Of a stretch of DNA of 64,000 bases, positions 1 through 10,040 are shown piece by piece. This DNA comes from Strigamia acuminata (taxonomy: Eukaryota; Arthropoda; Chilopoda; Geophilomorpha; Linotaeniidae): the NCBI GenBank assembly GCA_949358305.1, contig OX442315.1:186001-250000 (forward strand), given 5' to 3'. The position numbers and the translations under genes are program-made. The stretch's first letter is position 1. The number at the start of each line of letters is the position of its first letter. The notes under the pieces were generated by a model. The model had not been told where the DNA came from. It did no database searches and saw only the letters and a list, made by a program, of their open reading frames with translations.

Positions 1-72
1 TTTATTGAAAACACAAATTTCCTAAGTGAGTTAGTTCTTGACTGTTATTTCAAATCGTAAATTCCATTACAG

Positions 73-112
73 GATTAAATGCAGGTTTGGCTCCAATTTA
101 CCTGACGGATAT
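73..112 (+). pseudogene. SLC2A: SLC2A/GLUT sugar transporter, exon part upstream of the retrotransposon nest
   Basis: After an AG acceptor at 71-72 the frame reads LNAGLAPIYLTD, which is the start of transmembrane segment 5 of GLUT-family facilitative sugar transporters. The exon stops at the ATAT that flanks element A and resumes at 36983 in the same frame (next residues IAPQSIRGATG). The exon is therefore physically split by 36.9 kb of nested retrotransposons. Exons for transmembrane segments 1-4 would lie left of the window. The family assignment is strong because the GLUT signature continues on the other side of the insertion. Bases 1-72 look like the end of the preceding intron. Confidence 0.85.
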
Positions 113-294
113 TGTTACGTGGCCAACTGGCCAATAATGACCACGTAACTTATAAGTTGTTTATTGCTCATCATTTAATAACTAAGAGTGAAATGAACAG
201 GAGTCAGAGTTTAGGTTGAAATATAAACTATGTTCTTTTATTCTTTAATTACAAAACATAAACTTAATTGAAATCATAAAACTAAACCTAAAAC
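113..294 (-). repeat. Element A 3' LTR, first segment (interrupted by element B)
   Basis: It starts with TG at the insertion boundary and matches 36509-36690. Its first 37 bp carry a 9-bp inverted repeat: 114-122 (GTTACGTGG) pairs with 141-149 (CCACGTAAC). It ends with AAAC, the duplication made by the insertion of element B. Confidence 0.93.
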
Positions 295-2418
295 TGTGAC
301 GGAATGAACTTAGGCATGAATATATAATTAGTATAATATGAAGGAATAACTAAGGGGTAAAGTTAGGCTGTACTGCAATGGCAATTTCAGTAAGGCGGGA
401 AAGGAATCTCTTGAGTGACGTGAGTCACTTGAGAGGTAAAGGGGGGTCGCTGGCAAGTGACCACAAATAATCTAGAGGCTAGACAGGTATAAAACAGTGA
501 GATAACATAAATAAATGGAGAATAAATATCTGACTTCGTGAAATATGCGACATATAAATTGATAGATGAATGTAGTTAACTATGAATAATATTGAGCCAA
601 CACAAGTGTGTAAACTATAATAAAGCTAATTTATTAGCGAGTCCAAATAATCTTTTAAACCATAATCCAAAATATATACATATAAACATTATTAATTAAT
701 CAGCGCTACTTACAAAGCCTCCAATGGAATTGGGGTATTACAAAGACATATCAAAAGGTAAATACGCTGACAAAACTAGAGCATTGGGAGGCATGAGGAA
801 TTCATGGCCCAAGGCAAAAGGGGACTTGAACAGGAGTGAAAGAGAGGCGCTCTTTTAATTACGCTGGGGTGAAATTAAAAGGGGACATTTAAAATGGCGG
901 CTCAATCAAGGCTTTGATTGCAATTCGGTTCGGTGTGGCTTTAATAAAGATGTCGTCACAAATAATGCATTGACTTTGAAGAAAGCCAATGCTGCCTAAA
1001 ACTTAATTGTTCAATTAAAGCAAGAGCTAAAACAAGAGTGTAAACTCTTGATTAAGCGGTTTGGGGGGTGAAAGACCCAAGAGTTGGCTATGAGAATGGC
1101 AACATGTCATTGAATAGGCCTAACCAAGAGTAGAGCAGTTCTGCTAAACCAGAGGTTCACATTGACTGGATACATCATTTAATGGCTAGGTTCTTGGCTA
1201 ACAAGTGCAAGGGGTTTGTGAGCGAGTGCTCGAGACAGAGAAAGACAACTACAAATATTTAGGTGTAACTCAGATTGCTCTGAGTTCAAATGTCTATTTG
1301 TAATAACTTTCAGGAGAAGGCTGGCTAATGCATTTAGGACTTGGCATAAATGCCAAGTAATACTACATCATTGAGAACCATAGCAAAGGTAAGAGAAGTT
1401 ACTATTAAATTAATAGCAAGTTCTTATAGCAAGTAGAAGGATTGATTGACTAACAATGGACAACAAAAGGACTAAGCCGAACTAATAAATCTCCCTCAAC
1501 TTAGCAACAATTGACCACTTCAGTGGAAATCCACTGAAGTAATTCTAATTACCAATTTGAGAGCAATAAATGAAATAAGGCTTACCAGTACTTTGATTCC
1601 GCGGTCCAGGGTCATTGAATCCAGTGTCAAAAGGGTTGTGGGATTTTGGCGGGAAAATCCACCAACAAAGCCAGGGCGGCAAAGTTGGAGTAGAGGCAAC
1701 AAAACCTATCTTTTCTCCTACATCTTCACCTCCATTGCCATCCTACTTCCCCCAGCTGTCAACTGCAGGAAGTTTTACATCTCAACCCAGTAATCGAATA
1801 CCAAATAGGCTCGGATGTTGCTCGTAGGGCAACCAACTAAAGCGAGATAGTGCGTCAAAACCTTGACGCACAACATAAGTCAAAACCAAAGGCAAGAACA
1901 AAATGTGTAAAGTCAAAATATATGGGCAAAATCTGTCTTGGAAACTCTGTGCAGAGTTTATATAAACTTCTAGACAATACCTCATTGGAATGGAACCAAT
2001 GGGGTAACCAAACCAATAACAACAAGAGTCTTGCCTCATTAGTATGAGGCGGGAATAGGCCACAAAGCACATACCTCATTAGTATGTGGTGAAGGAGGGG
2101 AGACCAAGCGTGGCGAGGTCAAGAGTACTCTTGGCCTTGCAAGGTCATACTGGTGTTGATAAACAACACTAACACTGAGTTGGCATAGAGCGGCTCCACT
2201 GAGCAGTGAGCCAAGATGGCGACCAAGGAAAGAAAGAATACTCTTTCAACTGTAATATAAACATAACTTATGACCCGTGAGCCTTAGGGCTCACTTATAT
2301 GGTCTAGGACTCATATAAAGCTTAATCAAATAAATACCCGAGTTAGAAAACCTTTAAAGTAATTATAAACCTTTATTTAATACTAAATACCAACCTACGG
2401 CATTTTGGTACCGTCACA
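295..2418 (-). repeat. Element B 3' LTR (2,124 bp)
   Basis: This is the left copy of the long LTR; the right copy at 27386-29509 has exactly the same length and I saw no differences by eye. It contains no convincing gene: the short open frames recur at the same offset in the other copy and encode nothing recognisable. Its striking property is a high density of short perfect hairpins, including 1267-1286, 1340-1357, 1517-1540, 1851-1870, 1942-1959, 2033-2050 and 2277-2294. Confidence 0.95.
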
Positions 2419-3329
2419 CGTGCCCGGAAGAAGGTGCGTGCGTCCTACGCATGCATCTAAATCGCCAAGACCAGAATAAATAAGTTAAAAATGAAGAGAA
2501 AATTTTATTGAGGTAAAAACCCCTAAAAACTCTTGGTGCGAAGGCACCTTTACAAGAAGCTGGTGTCGTAGCACCGTAAGGTATTTTAATGTTGAGGTAT
2601 ACAAAGATTGATAATTGAGAAGGGAGTGGTCCCCTGACCTTAGTCACTACTCCGAACTGAGTGAGTCTGTGACGTTGGGACGGGCAAAACCACGTTCGTT
2701 AACATCATTCAACAAGAAAAGGAAGCATCTCGGAACCGAGATGGTCTCGGGCTTGGCTGGTGGACCGGACCAATGGTCCACACGGAATCACACGGGCCCG
2801 AGAACTAGTTCATTAAAATACAAACAATTCATAATTTTCTGGTAACATAAATTTCTAGCCAGAGATTAAAACAATAACACAAAATTATTCAAAATTACAA
2901 CAATTAATCCAAACACAAAAAAAAATTAAACAATTAGTTTATGCTAAGATCTTTAAGACTAAATTTAAAATGACAAGTGAGTCACAAACGCTACAGACAG
3001 AATATATATACAAAACGAAAGGAACACAATATAAAAGGAAAATAAAAGTTATATACCATACAAGACCATAACCGAACGGTTAAATAAGTCTATAAACACA
3101 ACCCAAAGGTTTTCAGAGATACACTAAAATAATAAAGCAAGAAAACACAATGGTAAACATACAGACCAATAATGGAGATCTCAATGCCTCTTATGGCCCG
3201 CAAGGTCACAAAATTACTAATTAATACAACAAAATGGAACTTATCACAAAACAAACAGAAATACAACAAAATTTAAACATGCACAAAATCTGAACATGAA
3301 GTAAAGGCGATACACATAACCTAATACGC
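2419..3329 (-). other. Element B 3' untranslated tail
   Basis: This is the stretch between ORF3 and the 3' LTR. I see no gene in it. The half next to the LTR contains further small inverted repeats: 2535-2548, the perfect 8-bp stem with an AA loop at 2726-2743, and 2767-2779. The rest is A-rich on the plus strand. No normal purine tract precedes the LTR on the coding (minus) strand. Confidence 0.6.
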
Positions 3330-4940
3330 CTAAACGTCTTGAGCCATGTCGGGGGCAGGTGAGTTGGGAGCGGTAACAAAGACATTCATGTCGCAAGGGG
3401 GTGTGTGTTCGGCCTCCACAGAAAGGTTCAACGGCACATTGGGAGGATCTACCGACAAAATTGGAGAAGTTGGCCGAACGGCCGTAGTAGTCAGATTACT
3501 CATGGAGTCGGTTAAGTCCTCGACCTGAAAAAAGTTGAAGGGACGCTCGGGAATTTGTCCGGAGAAAACGGGTGCATTTAAACCTTTTTGGTAATTGTCA
3601 AAGGACTCGATAAAGCGGACAGGATCTCGGGCAAAGGCCGACGGAATGTGCTGCATCCACACCCGTGTCATCGTTCTATTCAGAATAAAGACGCGTTCCC
3701 AACTGGCGTCCCATACATCACATCGCAGGTGATAGTGTGGATTAAGGGACGTGGCCTCCACAATTAACTTCTGGGCCCTCCTGAGTTTGTTAATTAAGAA
3801 CACATATCCATCATAGCGCTTGGTGATGCTAAAAATAGCTTTTCCCACCTTGAAAAGAAATTCGCTCAACATAGGGACCAATCTACGGGCGCGCGCTAAC
3901 TGACGGTCGGGAGCAAGCAAGTTAATCTCACAAGAAAATTTGGGTAAAGCAAAATCCTCCGGGATCTCGACATCCACGTAAGGAGACATTATTACGCGTT
4001 CGTAACTTTCGGGTTTAACGGAACGCTGCGCAGCGTCAGCCTTAGCGGCTGCCTCTAACAACTTGACGTGAGCAAGGGCCGATGCGAGCGCATCAGAAAG
4101 TAACGCTATTTGTTTGTCTTTTGCGTCAGCGGAGGGGGCTCTGGGTGCAGAACTACCTGCGGGCTCAGCCAAAACTCTATCTAAATGCTCTTTAATCGTT
4201 TTGATGTTCCACTCGGCATCGGAAGGGGAGTTTTTACCAAAAGTGAACAAATTAGTGGCAGGTTCCGTAAACAACTGCCCATGTGGGGATGTAAGTTTCT
4301 CGCACTTCTCGCAAAGGCACCAGCGGCGGGCGCTATTTGACCATGCGGTCATGACAACTATATTCTTGATGCCTGCGGTCCAGGGAGTTCCTCGCGGACG
4401 TTTGCCATCGCCTAAACAATTTAGGCACGCTACTAAGTGCTGCCCCCCGACCGCACCACACAACCAACTACAGCCTGTGCACAGGGGGCACGACACATAT
4501 ATACTAGTGTCAAACCTAGGTGTAGCATGCGGGCGACCGTGCTTCACATCCCAGTCACATTTGTCTCGTCGCTTATTAAGTAACTCAACCGTTTCGGCGG
4601 AAGCATTTGGGCGAAGTTCGCGCCAATCGTAACTATGCGATAGGCCAAGCGATAAAAGGGGGGTAACTGTAGATACAGTGGGAGCCTTTGATTCGGGGCG
4701 TACAAAATCACCATAAGGGTTTGTCGGCGAATTAGGGGTTTGAAAGCGAAGTGCACCACGAGCATTACCAAAACTGCCTCGAGAGGGCGGTGGAGTCGAC
4801 TGTTCATCGGAAAAGTTCTTGGTGATCTTGACGGGTGGATCTTCTGTTAAGGAGTCCTCCGATCGGGCAGACAGCATGCGTTTCTTAGGGTCCGGGTTTA
4901 TTCTTGAGGGCCGAGATCCGAATGGACGCCTGGTATACAT
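3330..4940 (-). CDS. Element B ORF3: cysteine-motif accessory protein of unknown function
   Basis: This frame of about 536 codons lies downstream of pol on the same strand; the first in-frame ATG is at 4940, although the frame is open a little further upstream. I do not recognise the product. It has a low-complexity N-terminus, then a cysteine region with CPLCTG, ACLNCLGDG and CEKCEK, then an alanine-rich helical stretch (SDALASALAHVKLLEAAAK), then a C-terminal part rich in aromatic and basic residues. I see no signal peptide, transmembrane segment or fusion-peptide-like stretch, so it is not an ordinary env. The CxxCxG...CxxCxGxG spacing recalls DnaJ-type zinc ribbons. A similar motif starts the third ORF of element C. 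It is translated from its own ATG, presumably from a spliced or internally initiated RNA. Confidence 0.7.
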   Translation of the reverse strand: MYTRRPFGSRPSRINPDPKKRMLSARSEDSLTEDPPVKITKNFSDEQSTPPPSRGSFGNARGALRFQTPNSPTNPYGDFVRPESKAPTVSTVTPLLSLGLSHSYDWRELRPNASAETVELLNKRRDKCDWDVKHGRPHATPRFDTSIYVSCPLCTGCSWLCGAVGGQHLVACLNCLGDGKRPRGTPWTAGIKNIVVMTAWSNSARRWCLCEKCEKLTSPHGQLFTEPATNLFTFGKNSPSDAEWNIKTIKEHLDRVLAEPAGSSAPRAPSADAKDKQIALLSDALASALAHVKLLEAAAKADAAQRSVKPESYERVIMSPYVDVEIPEDFALPKFSCEINLLAPDRQLARARRLVPMLSEFLFKVGKAIFSITKRYDGYVFLINKLRRAQKLIVEATSLNPHYHLRCDVWDASWERVFILNRTMTRVWMQHIPSAFARDPVRFIESFDNYQKGLNAPVFSGQIPERPFNFFQVEDLTDSMSNLTTTAVRPTSPILSVDPPNVPLNLSVEAEHTPPCDMNVFVTAPNSPAPDMAQDV

Positions 4941-6219
4941 CTGGTACGTAACTTCCGGTGGGTAAAAACAAGAAACAGTCAGCAAAAGTTAACCCAATCT
5001 TAAGCCTACGAAGGTGTGTTGATCGACTCATGACAGAACATAATAACTACGAGTAGGTGAAATATTTTTACAGGGGTAAAATAATCGTTTTCATACAGAA
5101 CAGGAAATAAACCGTTCGCTAGGGACATCTAGGGATAAATTTTAGTAATAGGTCTGAACAGATCAATGCCACCTGGCGGTAAAGATGAGCGAAAGGCGCC
5201 ATTTTCTAACGGAGCGCGTGGTAGAATTACGCCGAAGTCTTTAAACTGCCTAAATTTTACGGGAAATTACGCGAATTTGATTTATAATGGCTCTTAGCGA
5301 AGCATACGCTTAAATACAAATAAATTTCATATACCGAATTAAATCTTAAGGGCTAAGTGGCGGGTAAATGTGCGTGTCACGTGACGATCCTACATATGAA
5401 CATGCGTTCGTTTACCGATAATATACATTTCATGAGTGCTAATCACTAATTTCGACAGATAACTTACGCGTTTGAAGTAACTACGAATAAAGAACGAGAT
5501 CTTTCGAAAAGTAGTGAAGCGAACGCTTTCGACGTGGCCGTGCTGAATAACCAAGTGAGAAACGATCGGAACGGATCGTACGATCAGCGATAAATTAGCG
5601 ACGAAATCGAAACTAAACAAAATTAACACAACAATCGGTAAATTATTACCGTAAAATCAATTACAAGAGTAAATAACTACCGAATTTTGGTGAAAACAAC
5701 GGAAATCCAACTATCGGGTCGGGTAAGCGAGATGATCGAAGTGAAACTAACGTGTTGCGAAGTGACAAGTCAAGACTGGACAACGGATGTAAGTCGAGAT
5801 ACTAAGGGATTTGTCGAGAACAATAGCGTGGCTGATGACGTCAGAAAAGATAACGCCGAGCGTAGTAAGAATCACAAATTCTGAGTTTGAGATGGAGTCA
5901 AAGGTCGACCACTAATTGTTTTCAGCTGAGAATGTAGCCTGATCTACTAATCCGAAAGTAAGAAGTTGGAAGTAGGGGAATTCTTGACCCATATACATGA
6001 AAACTTGCATAGATATCAAGTATGAAACGAATAAATTTTTTGAAAGTTAACCTTAAATGAGATTTCTAGCCTTAGAATTCACTAAAATCTTTTCTACTAA
6101 GCGATGCGTAGGCTAAAGGTTTAGATAGACAACTTGGGATCAAATTGGAAATAAAATCGCAAATAATTACGTACTAAAAGATTTCGAACAAACCGCTTTC
6201 GATGCGAGGTTTCCCAAAT
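4941..6219 (-). other. Element B pol-ORF3 spacer
   Basis: About 1.3 kb with no substantial open frame on the element's strand. It could hold the splice acceptor or promoter for ORF3, but I see no specific signal I would defend. Confidence 0.5.
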
Positions 6220-7293
6220 CTAACTGAGATTTTGCGAATCGAGACACGTGACGAAGTCGTGCGCATAGCGCTTGTTTGCAACACGTGGTCGCTTCGAAGT
6301 TCGGGGTTCGACGTCATCACATCTCGGCGTTACAACACGCGTGGTAAGCGGAGTGACGTCAGTCGCGAGTTCCATTGGTTCCGCTTGCTCCGAACTTGGA
6401 CTTGGTAAATTTTCATCGTTTTCCATCCAGCTGGGAGTTGGATGTGCCGAATCTGTGCCGTGTGTTTGGTTTTCGACCCACTCTTCAATCGGGTATTCCG
6501 GTAAATAGGGGGTAAGATGCTTGATGTTAATAGAATTCTCTATGGTGCCATCTTCTAACTTTTCTAAACGATACGCGGTACCGCCTAATATCTTTATGAT
6601 TTTCCAGGGTCCGTCTCGTACTTCAGCCATTTTTGCTGAAAACTGCCGGTCGGCATTCGACAAATGATGCGTCTTTCGCCAAACTAAATCGTCTAATTCG
6701 AACGTTCCGATCCGGTATTTCTTGTGATGAATTTTCCTATGTTTCTCATAATTTTCTTGAATTTTAGCGAACATCACGTTTTGGGCGAGGCGAATTGTAT
6801 TCTGAATCGACGCGATATACTTCTCGGGGTCGTTGGGATCGAGTTTGACGGAATTATTCAACGTATTGGGGTTCCAAGGTGGAGTAACTATTCTCCCAGA
6901 GTTTAATAATAATGGCGTTGAGCCTGTTGCCTCTGAAATGGATGTACGTGTTGCGAACGCAAAATCGTGAATAAGTTCGTGCCAATTTTTGTGCACGTCA
7001 CTGAACAGAGCTATCATCACTTTCAAATTTCGGTTGGCCCTTTCAGTTGGGTTGGCCGAGGGATTATAGGTGCTTGTGTGCTTTACTGTTATGCCCTGTC
7101 GTTCACAGAATTTTCTGTAAATCAGGGCGCAGAATTGGGGACCGTTGTCACTTATAATCTTTTTGGGTGAACCATGTCTACAAGCAACCTCATGTAGCTT
7201 TTCCACAATTATTTTGGCTGAAGCTGTGTGCAGCGCAAATACTTCGATATATTTCGTTGCGTTGTCCATGATTACAAGTAACCATTTAAACTT
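6220..7293 (-). CDS. Element B pol, C-terminal part (integrase core and C-terminal domain)
   Basis: This is the second half of the B integrase, cut off from its first half (21255-24375) by element C. It contains the second catalytic Asp in IISDNGPQF and the catalytic Glu in NPTERANRN, then a C-terminal region with WRKTHHLSNADRQFSAKM and a beta-rich segment typical of Ty3/gypsy integrase tails. The frame matches that of the upstream part if element C and one copy of the ACTT duplication are ignored, so the gene was intact before C inserted. The final 100 residues are low complexity. As it stands the enzyme is split and should not be functional. Confidence 0.92.
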   Translation of the reverse strand, partial: KFKWLLVIMDNATKYIEVFALHTASAKIIVEKLHEVACRHGSPKKIISDNGPQFCALIYRKFCERQGITVKHTSTYNPSANPTERANRNLKVMIALFSDVHKNWHELIHDFAFATRTSISEATGSTPLLLNSGRIVTPPWNPNTLNNSVKLDPNDPEKYIASIQNTIRLAQNVMFAKIQENYEKHRKIHHKKYRIGTFELDDLVWRKTHHLSNADRQFSAKMAEVRDGPWKIIKILGGTAYRLEKLEDGTIENSINIKHLTPYLPEYPIEEWVENQTHGTDSAHPTPSWMENDENLPSPSSEQAEPMELATDVTPLTTRVVTPRCDDVEPRTSKRPRVANKRYAHDFVTCLDSQNLS

Positions 7294-7965
7294 TGTCACG
7301 GGCAGGTTACCCACCCTTCTTTTTTATTCATTTCTAACTTAGACTGACCCAATCTTAAGTTTTCTTATTTTTTCCCAATCTTTCTTTTCATCTAACATTG
7401 ATGAATCATCTCTAAATATATGCGCAGCCTCATTGCGCGCATCTTATTATTTCCAACAATTAACCTTATTTTATACCTTCCACCCCCTCACCCACTCCAA
7501 TCGACCTGGTCACATGACTCATGTTTACCTGGTCGCTACTTTTATCCATAATCCACACTTCTCATACCTCTTTCAACGAGTTAACACCTCTTAGATTGAA
7601 TTGAGTTTGTCAATCTTTATTTTGCGCTTTAACACGCGCCTCTTCTAATTTAACACTTAATAGCGCCTCTTTTTGCCCACCTTTTATCCCTTCGCATGCC
7701 TGTGACATCCTATGCCCACCCGCATACGAATATCACTGCGCATACTCATTCTTTTTAAACGTAAAGACCCACAACGTGAGATTGAGCCCGTCGAATATAA
7801 ATAATGTGTGTTACAGCGAGTTAGGTTTATTCACCGTCCGATATCCGCATATGACGATGGCACAAACAGAGTAAATCTACGAACTTTGCCCGCTGATTTG
7901 CGCTAACATCACCTTGCGCGTAAATTCAGATCAAATCAATTAAACATCTAAGTTGATTCGTAACA
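7294..7965 (+). repeat. Element C 5' LTR (672 bp)
   Basis: Starts TGTCACGG and ends CGTAACA. It matches 20583-21254 with no differences seen. A TATA-like AATATAAATAA lies near 7795, followed by the sequence that would hold the transcription start. Confidence 0.97.
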
Positions 7966-7969
7966 AACA

Positions 7970-7987
7970 TGGCGAGCCTGACAGGAT
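7970..7987 (+). promoter_or_regulatory. Element C primer-binding site
   Basis: TGGCGAGCCTGACAGGAT begins four bases after the LTR. The leading TGG is complementary to a tRNA CCA end. The following bases resemble the complement of a tRNA-Arg acceptor/T arm; this tRNA assignment is from general knowledge and unverified. Confidence 0.75.
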
Positions 7988-8069
7988 TCGCTCTCACCTA
8001 TAAGGCTTAAACGCGCGAAAAGGTTAGTTTTTTGAGTTATTTATTTAATCATTTCACATTTTCTTCATC

Positions 8070-10040
8070 ATGTCGAGACAGTTGGGAGGTGACGGAATTC
8101 GTCCCGTCACGCGCGATCCATTTGATTTCAGTGAGTTAGAAATGGAGCAGGAATGGCAACAGTCCGAACGGAGGAGTGGTGTTCGCCGGGAAGAGGAAAG
8201 GGAATTTCGAGAGTGGCAGCAACACGACCAATTACGAAGAAGTCGTATCGAACAACAGGAAACGCTTGTGAGTATTGCGCAACAACAGCCAGCCCCATCA
8301 AATCATATCATGACAATGGCTGTTGCAAATTCACGAGCGCAACCTCAAGTAAATTTTGCCACGTCAACACCCGCTAACTTTTTGGCGGCGCCATCTTTTT
8401 TCGATTCGACTCAGCCTAGAGCATTAGTAGACCCCGTCACATTAAATACGGAAGGTTTGCTGATGTCCGACTTGCGCAACCAATACTATGCTCAAACACG
8501 AGGTCTAGTAAATGAGATTCGCGAAATATTCCAACAAGGCCCTCGCTCTCTACGAACAGGGACCGCACGGTCTCTAGACGGTGGATCCTCGCATGGCTCC
8601 ATAAGAGTTAAAGGCACCTCGGCACCATATGATTTAGGACTTCCCACAGCATGTCCGCACCAGCAACGGGAAGTTGAACATCGAGGCCAGCAGACGAAAA
8701 TGTCCGCGCAGGCTGCGCAAATTGTTTACACAACAACCACGCCGCCAATGCCGACGATGGCAACGATCTATACCCAGGCTCCATCACAGGAATCTGCTCA
8801 TTTGGACCATTCAACACGAGCAAATCGAGATTTAATGAGCTCGATGCTATACTCCAAGATGGGATATCCTCGGGATAGATCCGACACCAAGGCAAAGTTG
8901 TCACTGCCGTCAGTAAGAGCGCAACACGCAAGTAAAGATAAAAATTGTTTCAAGCCTGGAAAACCACCTTTGTTTGATCCAGATAAAGCCGATCTTGATT
9001 ACATTAATCTTTTTCTTGCGCATTTGTACGCGCACATGTATTCTATGCAGGCCCCGGTGGATGAATATTTAAAAGTATTTGTCATTCAAGCAACGCGTGG
9101 AAGAGCGCAGCGATGGTGGTTATCACTAAAACCAAAACCAAAAACATGGGAGGACTTTGAGATATTATTTCGACGTGCTTTCGCCATGAATTCGGCAGCG
9201 GCCAATGTGAAGCTATCCAAGCGAAAGCAACGAAATGGAGAGTCTACGATGTCATTTTTAAGTGAGATTGTATATTATCTTCAGGTTGCAGGATATACCG
9301 ACCCAGAGCTCCAATGGGAGAAAGCTCAGAACATGATGCAAACCGAAGTTGTTCATCTCTTGCGCGCATGGAACGTAAACTCGCTGGACGAGGCGATCCA
9401 AAGAGGTAATGACATCGACAATCGTCTACAGCTGGACACCATTCGAGCAGACGAATACAAAGATCTGGGTATGGCTGATCAACGAATGCCCTCTCTGCGT
9501 GATGCGCAACGCCCCACAGTGCTCAAGGCTGCGGAGAAGTCCAAAGGAGACGATGATGTCAAATCTCTCGTGTCCCAGGACGTCAAACGTTTTGCGAGGT
9601 ATCGAAAACAATTCTTAATCGAGTTAGCTGCAGTGCAGGCGAGACCAGAACAATCTCCACCTGCGCAGGAACCCGATACGAGTAGTAGTAGCAGCGACAC
9701 GGATGCTGAACCTGAAATTAAGAAGAGCACAGTCGCCGAGGCGGCTCAGAAGGCAACAATTAAAATAAATTTAGCTACTCTGACACCTCCAGCAGACGTC
9801 CCAAAGGACCATGTGTGCTCTACGTCAATTGTCACGTTTCCACCAGCGCCAAAACCACCATTAACTGTCAAATGTCCTGAGAAAGGCACAGCCTGGAGGA
9901 AAACACCGAAGGATTGGTGGTATTTGGTAGATACAGCAACTTGGCATCCGTTGTGCCCCATATGTTACCAGCCATTTAGGAGACCGGAAAACTCCGAAGG
10001 CCTGAAGTTCGGGAAGCCGGTGGAACCAGGCCGCAAATGA
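8070..10040 (+). CDS. Element C gag
   Basis: A 656-residue frame starting at an ATG 105 bases after the LTR. The N-terminal 60 residues are very polar and probably coiled-coil (Glu/Arg/Gln rich). Residues about 305-465 form a retrotransposon capsid-like domain, with features such as RAQRWWLSLKPKPKTWEDFE. A Ser/Asp/Glu patch follows near residue 540. There is no CCHC zinc knuckle; instead the C-terminus has a short CPICYQPF motif in a Trp-rich context. Its TGA stop overlaps the ATG of pol in the tetranucleotide ATGA at 10037-10040. The start is chosen because it is the first ATG of the frame after the leader. Confidence 0.9.
   Translation: MSRQLGGDGIRPVTRDPFDFSELEMEQEWQQSERRSGVRREEEREFREWQQHDQLRRSRIEQQETLVSIAQQQPAPSNHIMTMAVANSRAQPQVNFATSTPANFLAAPSFFDSTQPRALVDPVTLNTEGLLMSDLRNQYYAQTRGLVNEIREIFQQGPRSLRTGTARSLDGGSSHGSIRVKGTSAPYDLGLPTACPHQQREVEHRGQQTKMSAQAAQIVYTTTTPPMPTMATIYTQAPSQESAHLDHSTRANRDLMSSMLYSKMGYPRDRSDTKAKLSLPSVRAQHASKDKNCFKPGKPPLFDPDKADLDYINLFLAHLYAHMYSMQAPVDEYLKVFVIQATRGRAQRWWLSLKPKPKTWEDFEILFRRAFAMNSAAANVKLSKRKQRNGESTMSFLSEIVYYLQVAGYTDPELQWEKAQNMMQTEVVHLLRAWNVNSLDEAIQRGNDIDNRLQLDTIRADEYKDLGMADQRMPSLRDAQRPTVLKAAEKSKGDDDVKSLVSQDVKRFARYRKQFLIELAAVQARPEQSPPAQEPDTSSSSSDTDAEPEIKKSTVAEAAQKATIKINLATLTPPADVPKDHVCSTSIVTFPPAPKPPLTVKCPEKGTAWRKTPKDWWYLVDTATWHPLCPICYQPFRRPENSEGLKFGKPVEPGRK

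Noticed and set aside
1520-2079. Short open frames within the element B LTR, repeated at 28611-29170
   Set aside because: They are identical because the LTRs are duplicates. None resembles a protein, and they overlap the hairpin arrays.
3330-4940. Env-like glycoprotein as the identity of element B ORF3
   Set aside because: No signal peptide, transmembrane anchor, furin site or fusion-peptide-like segment is visible. The cysteine pattern suggests an intracellular zinc-binding protein.
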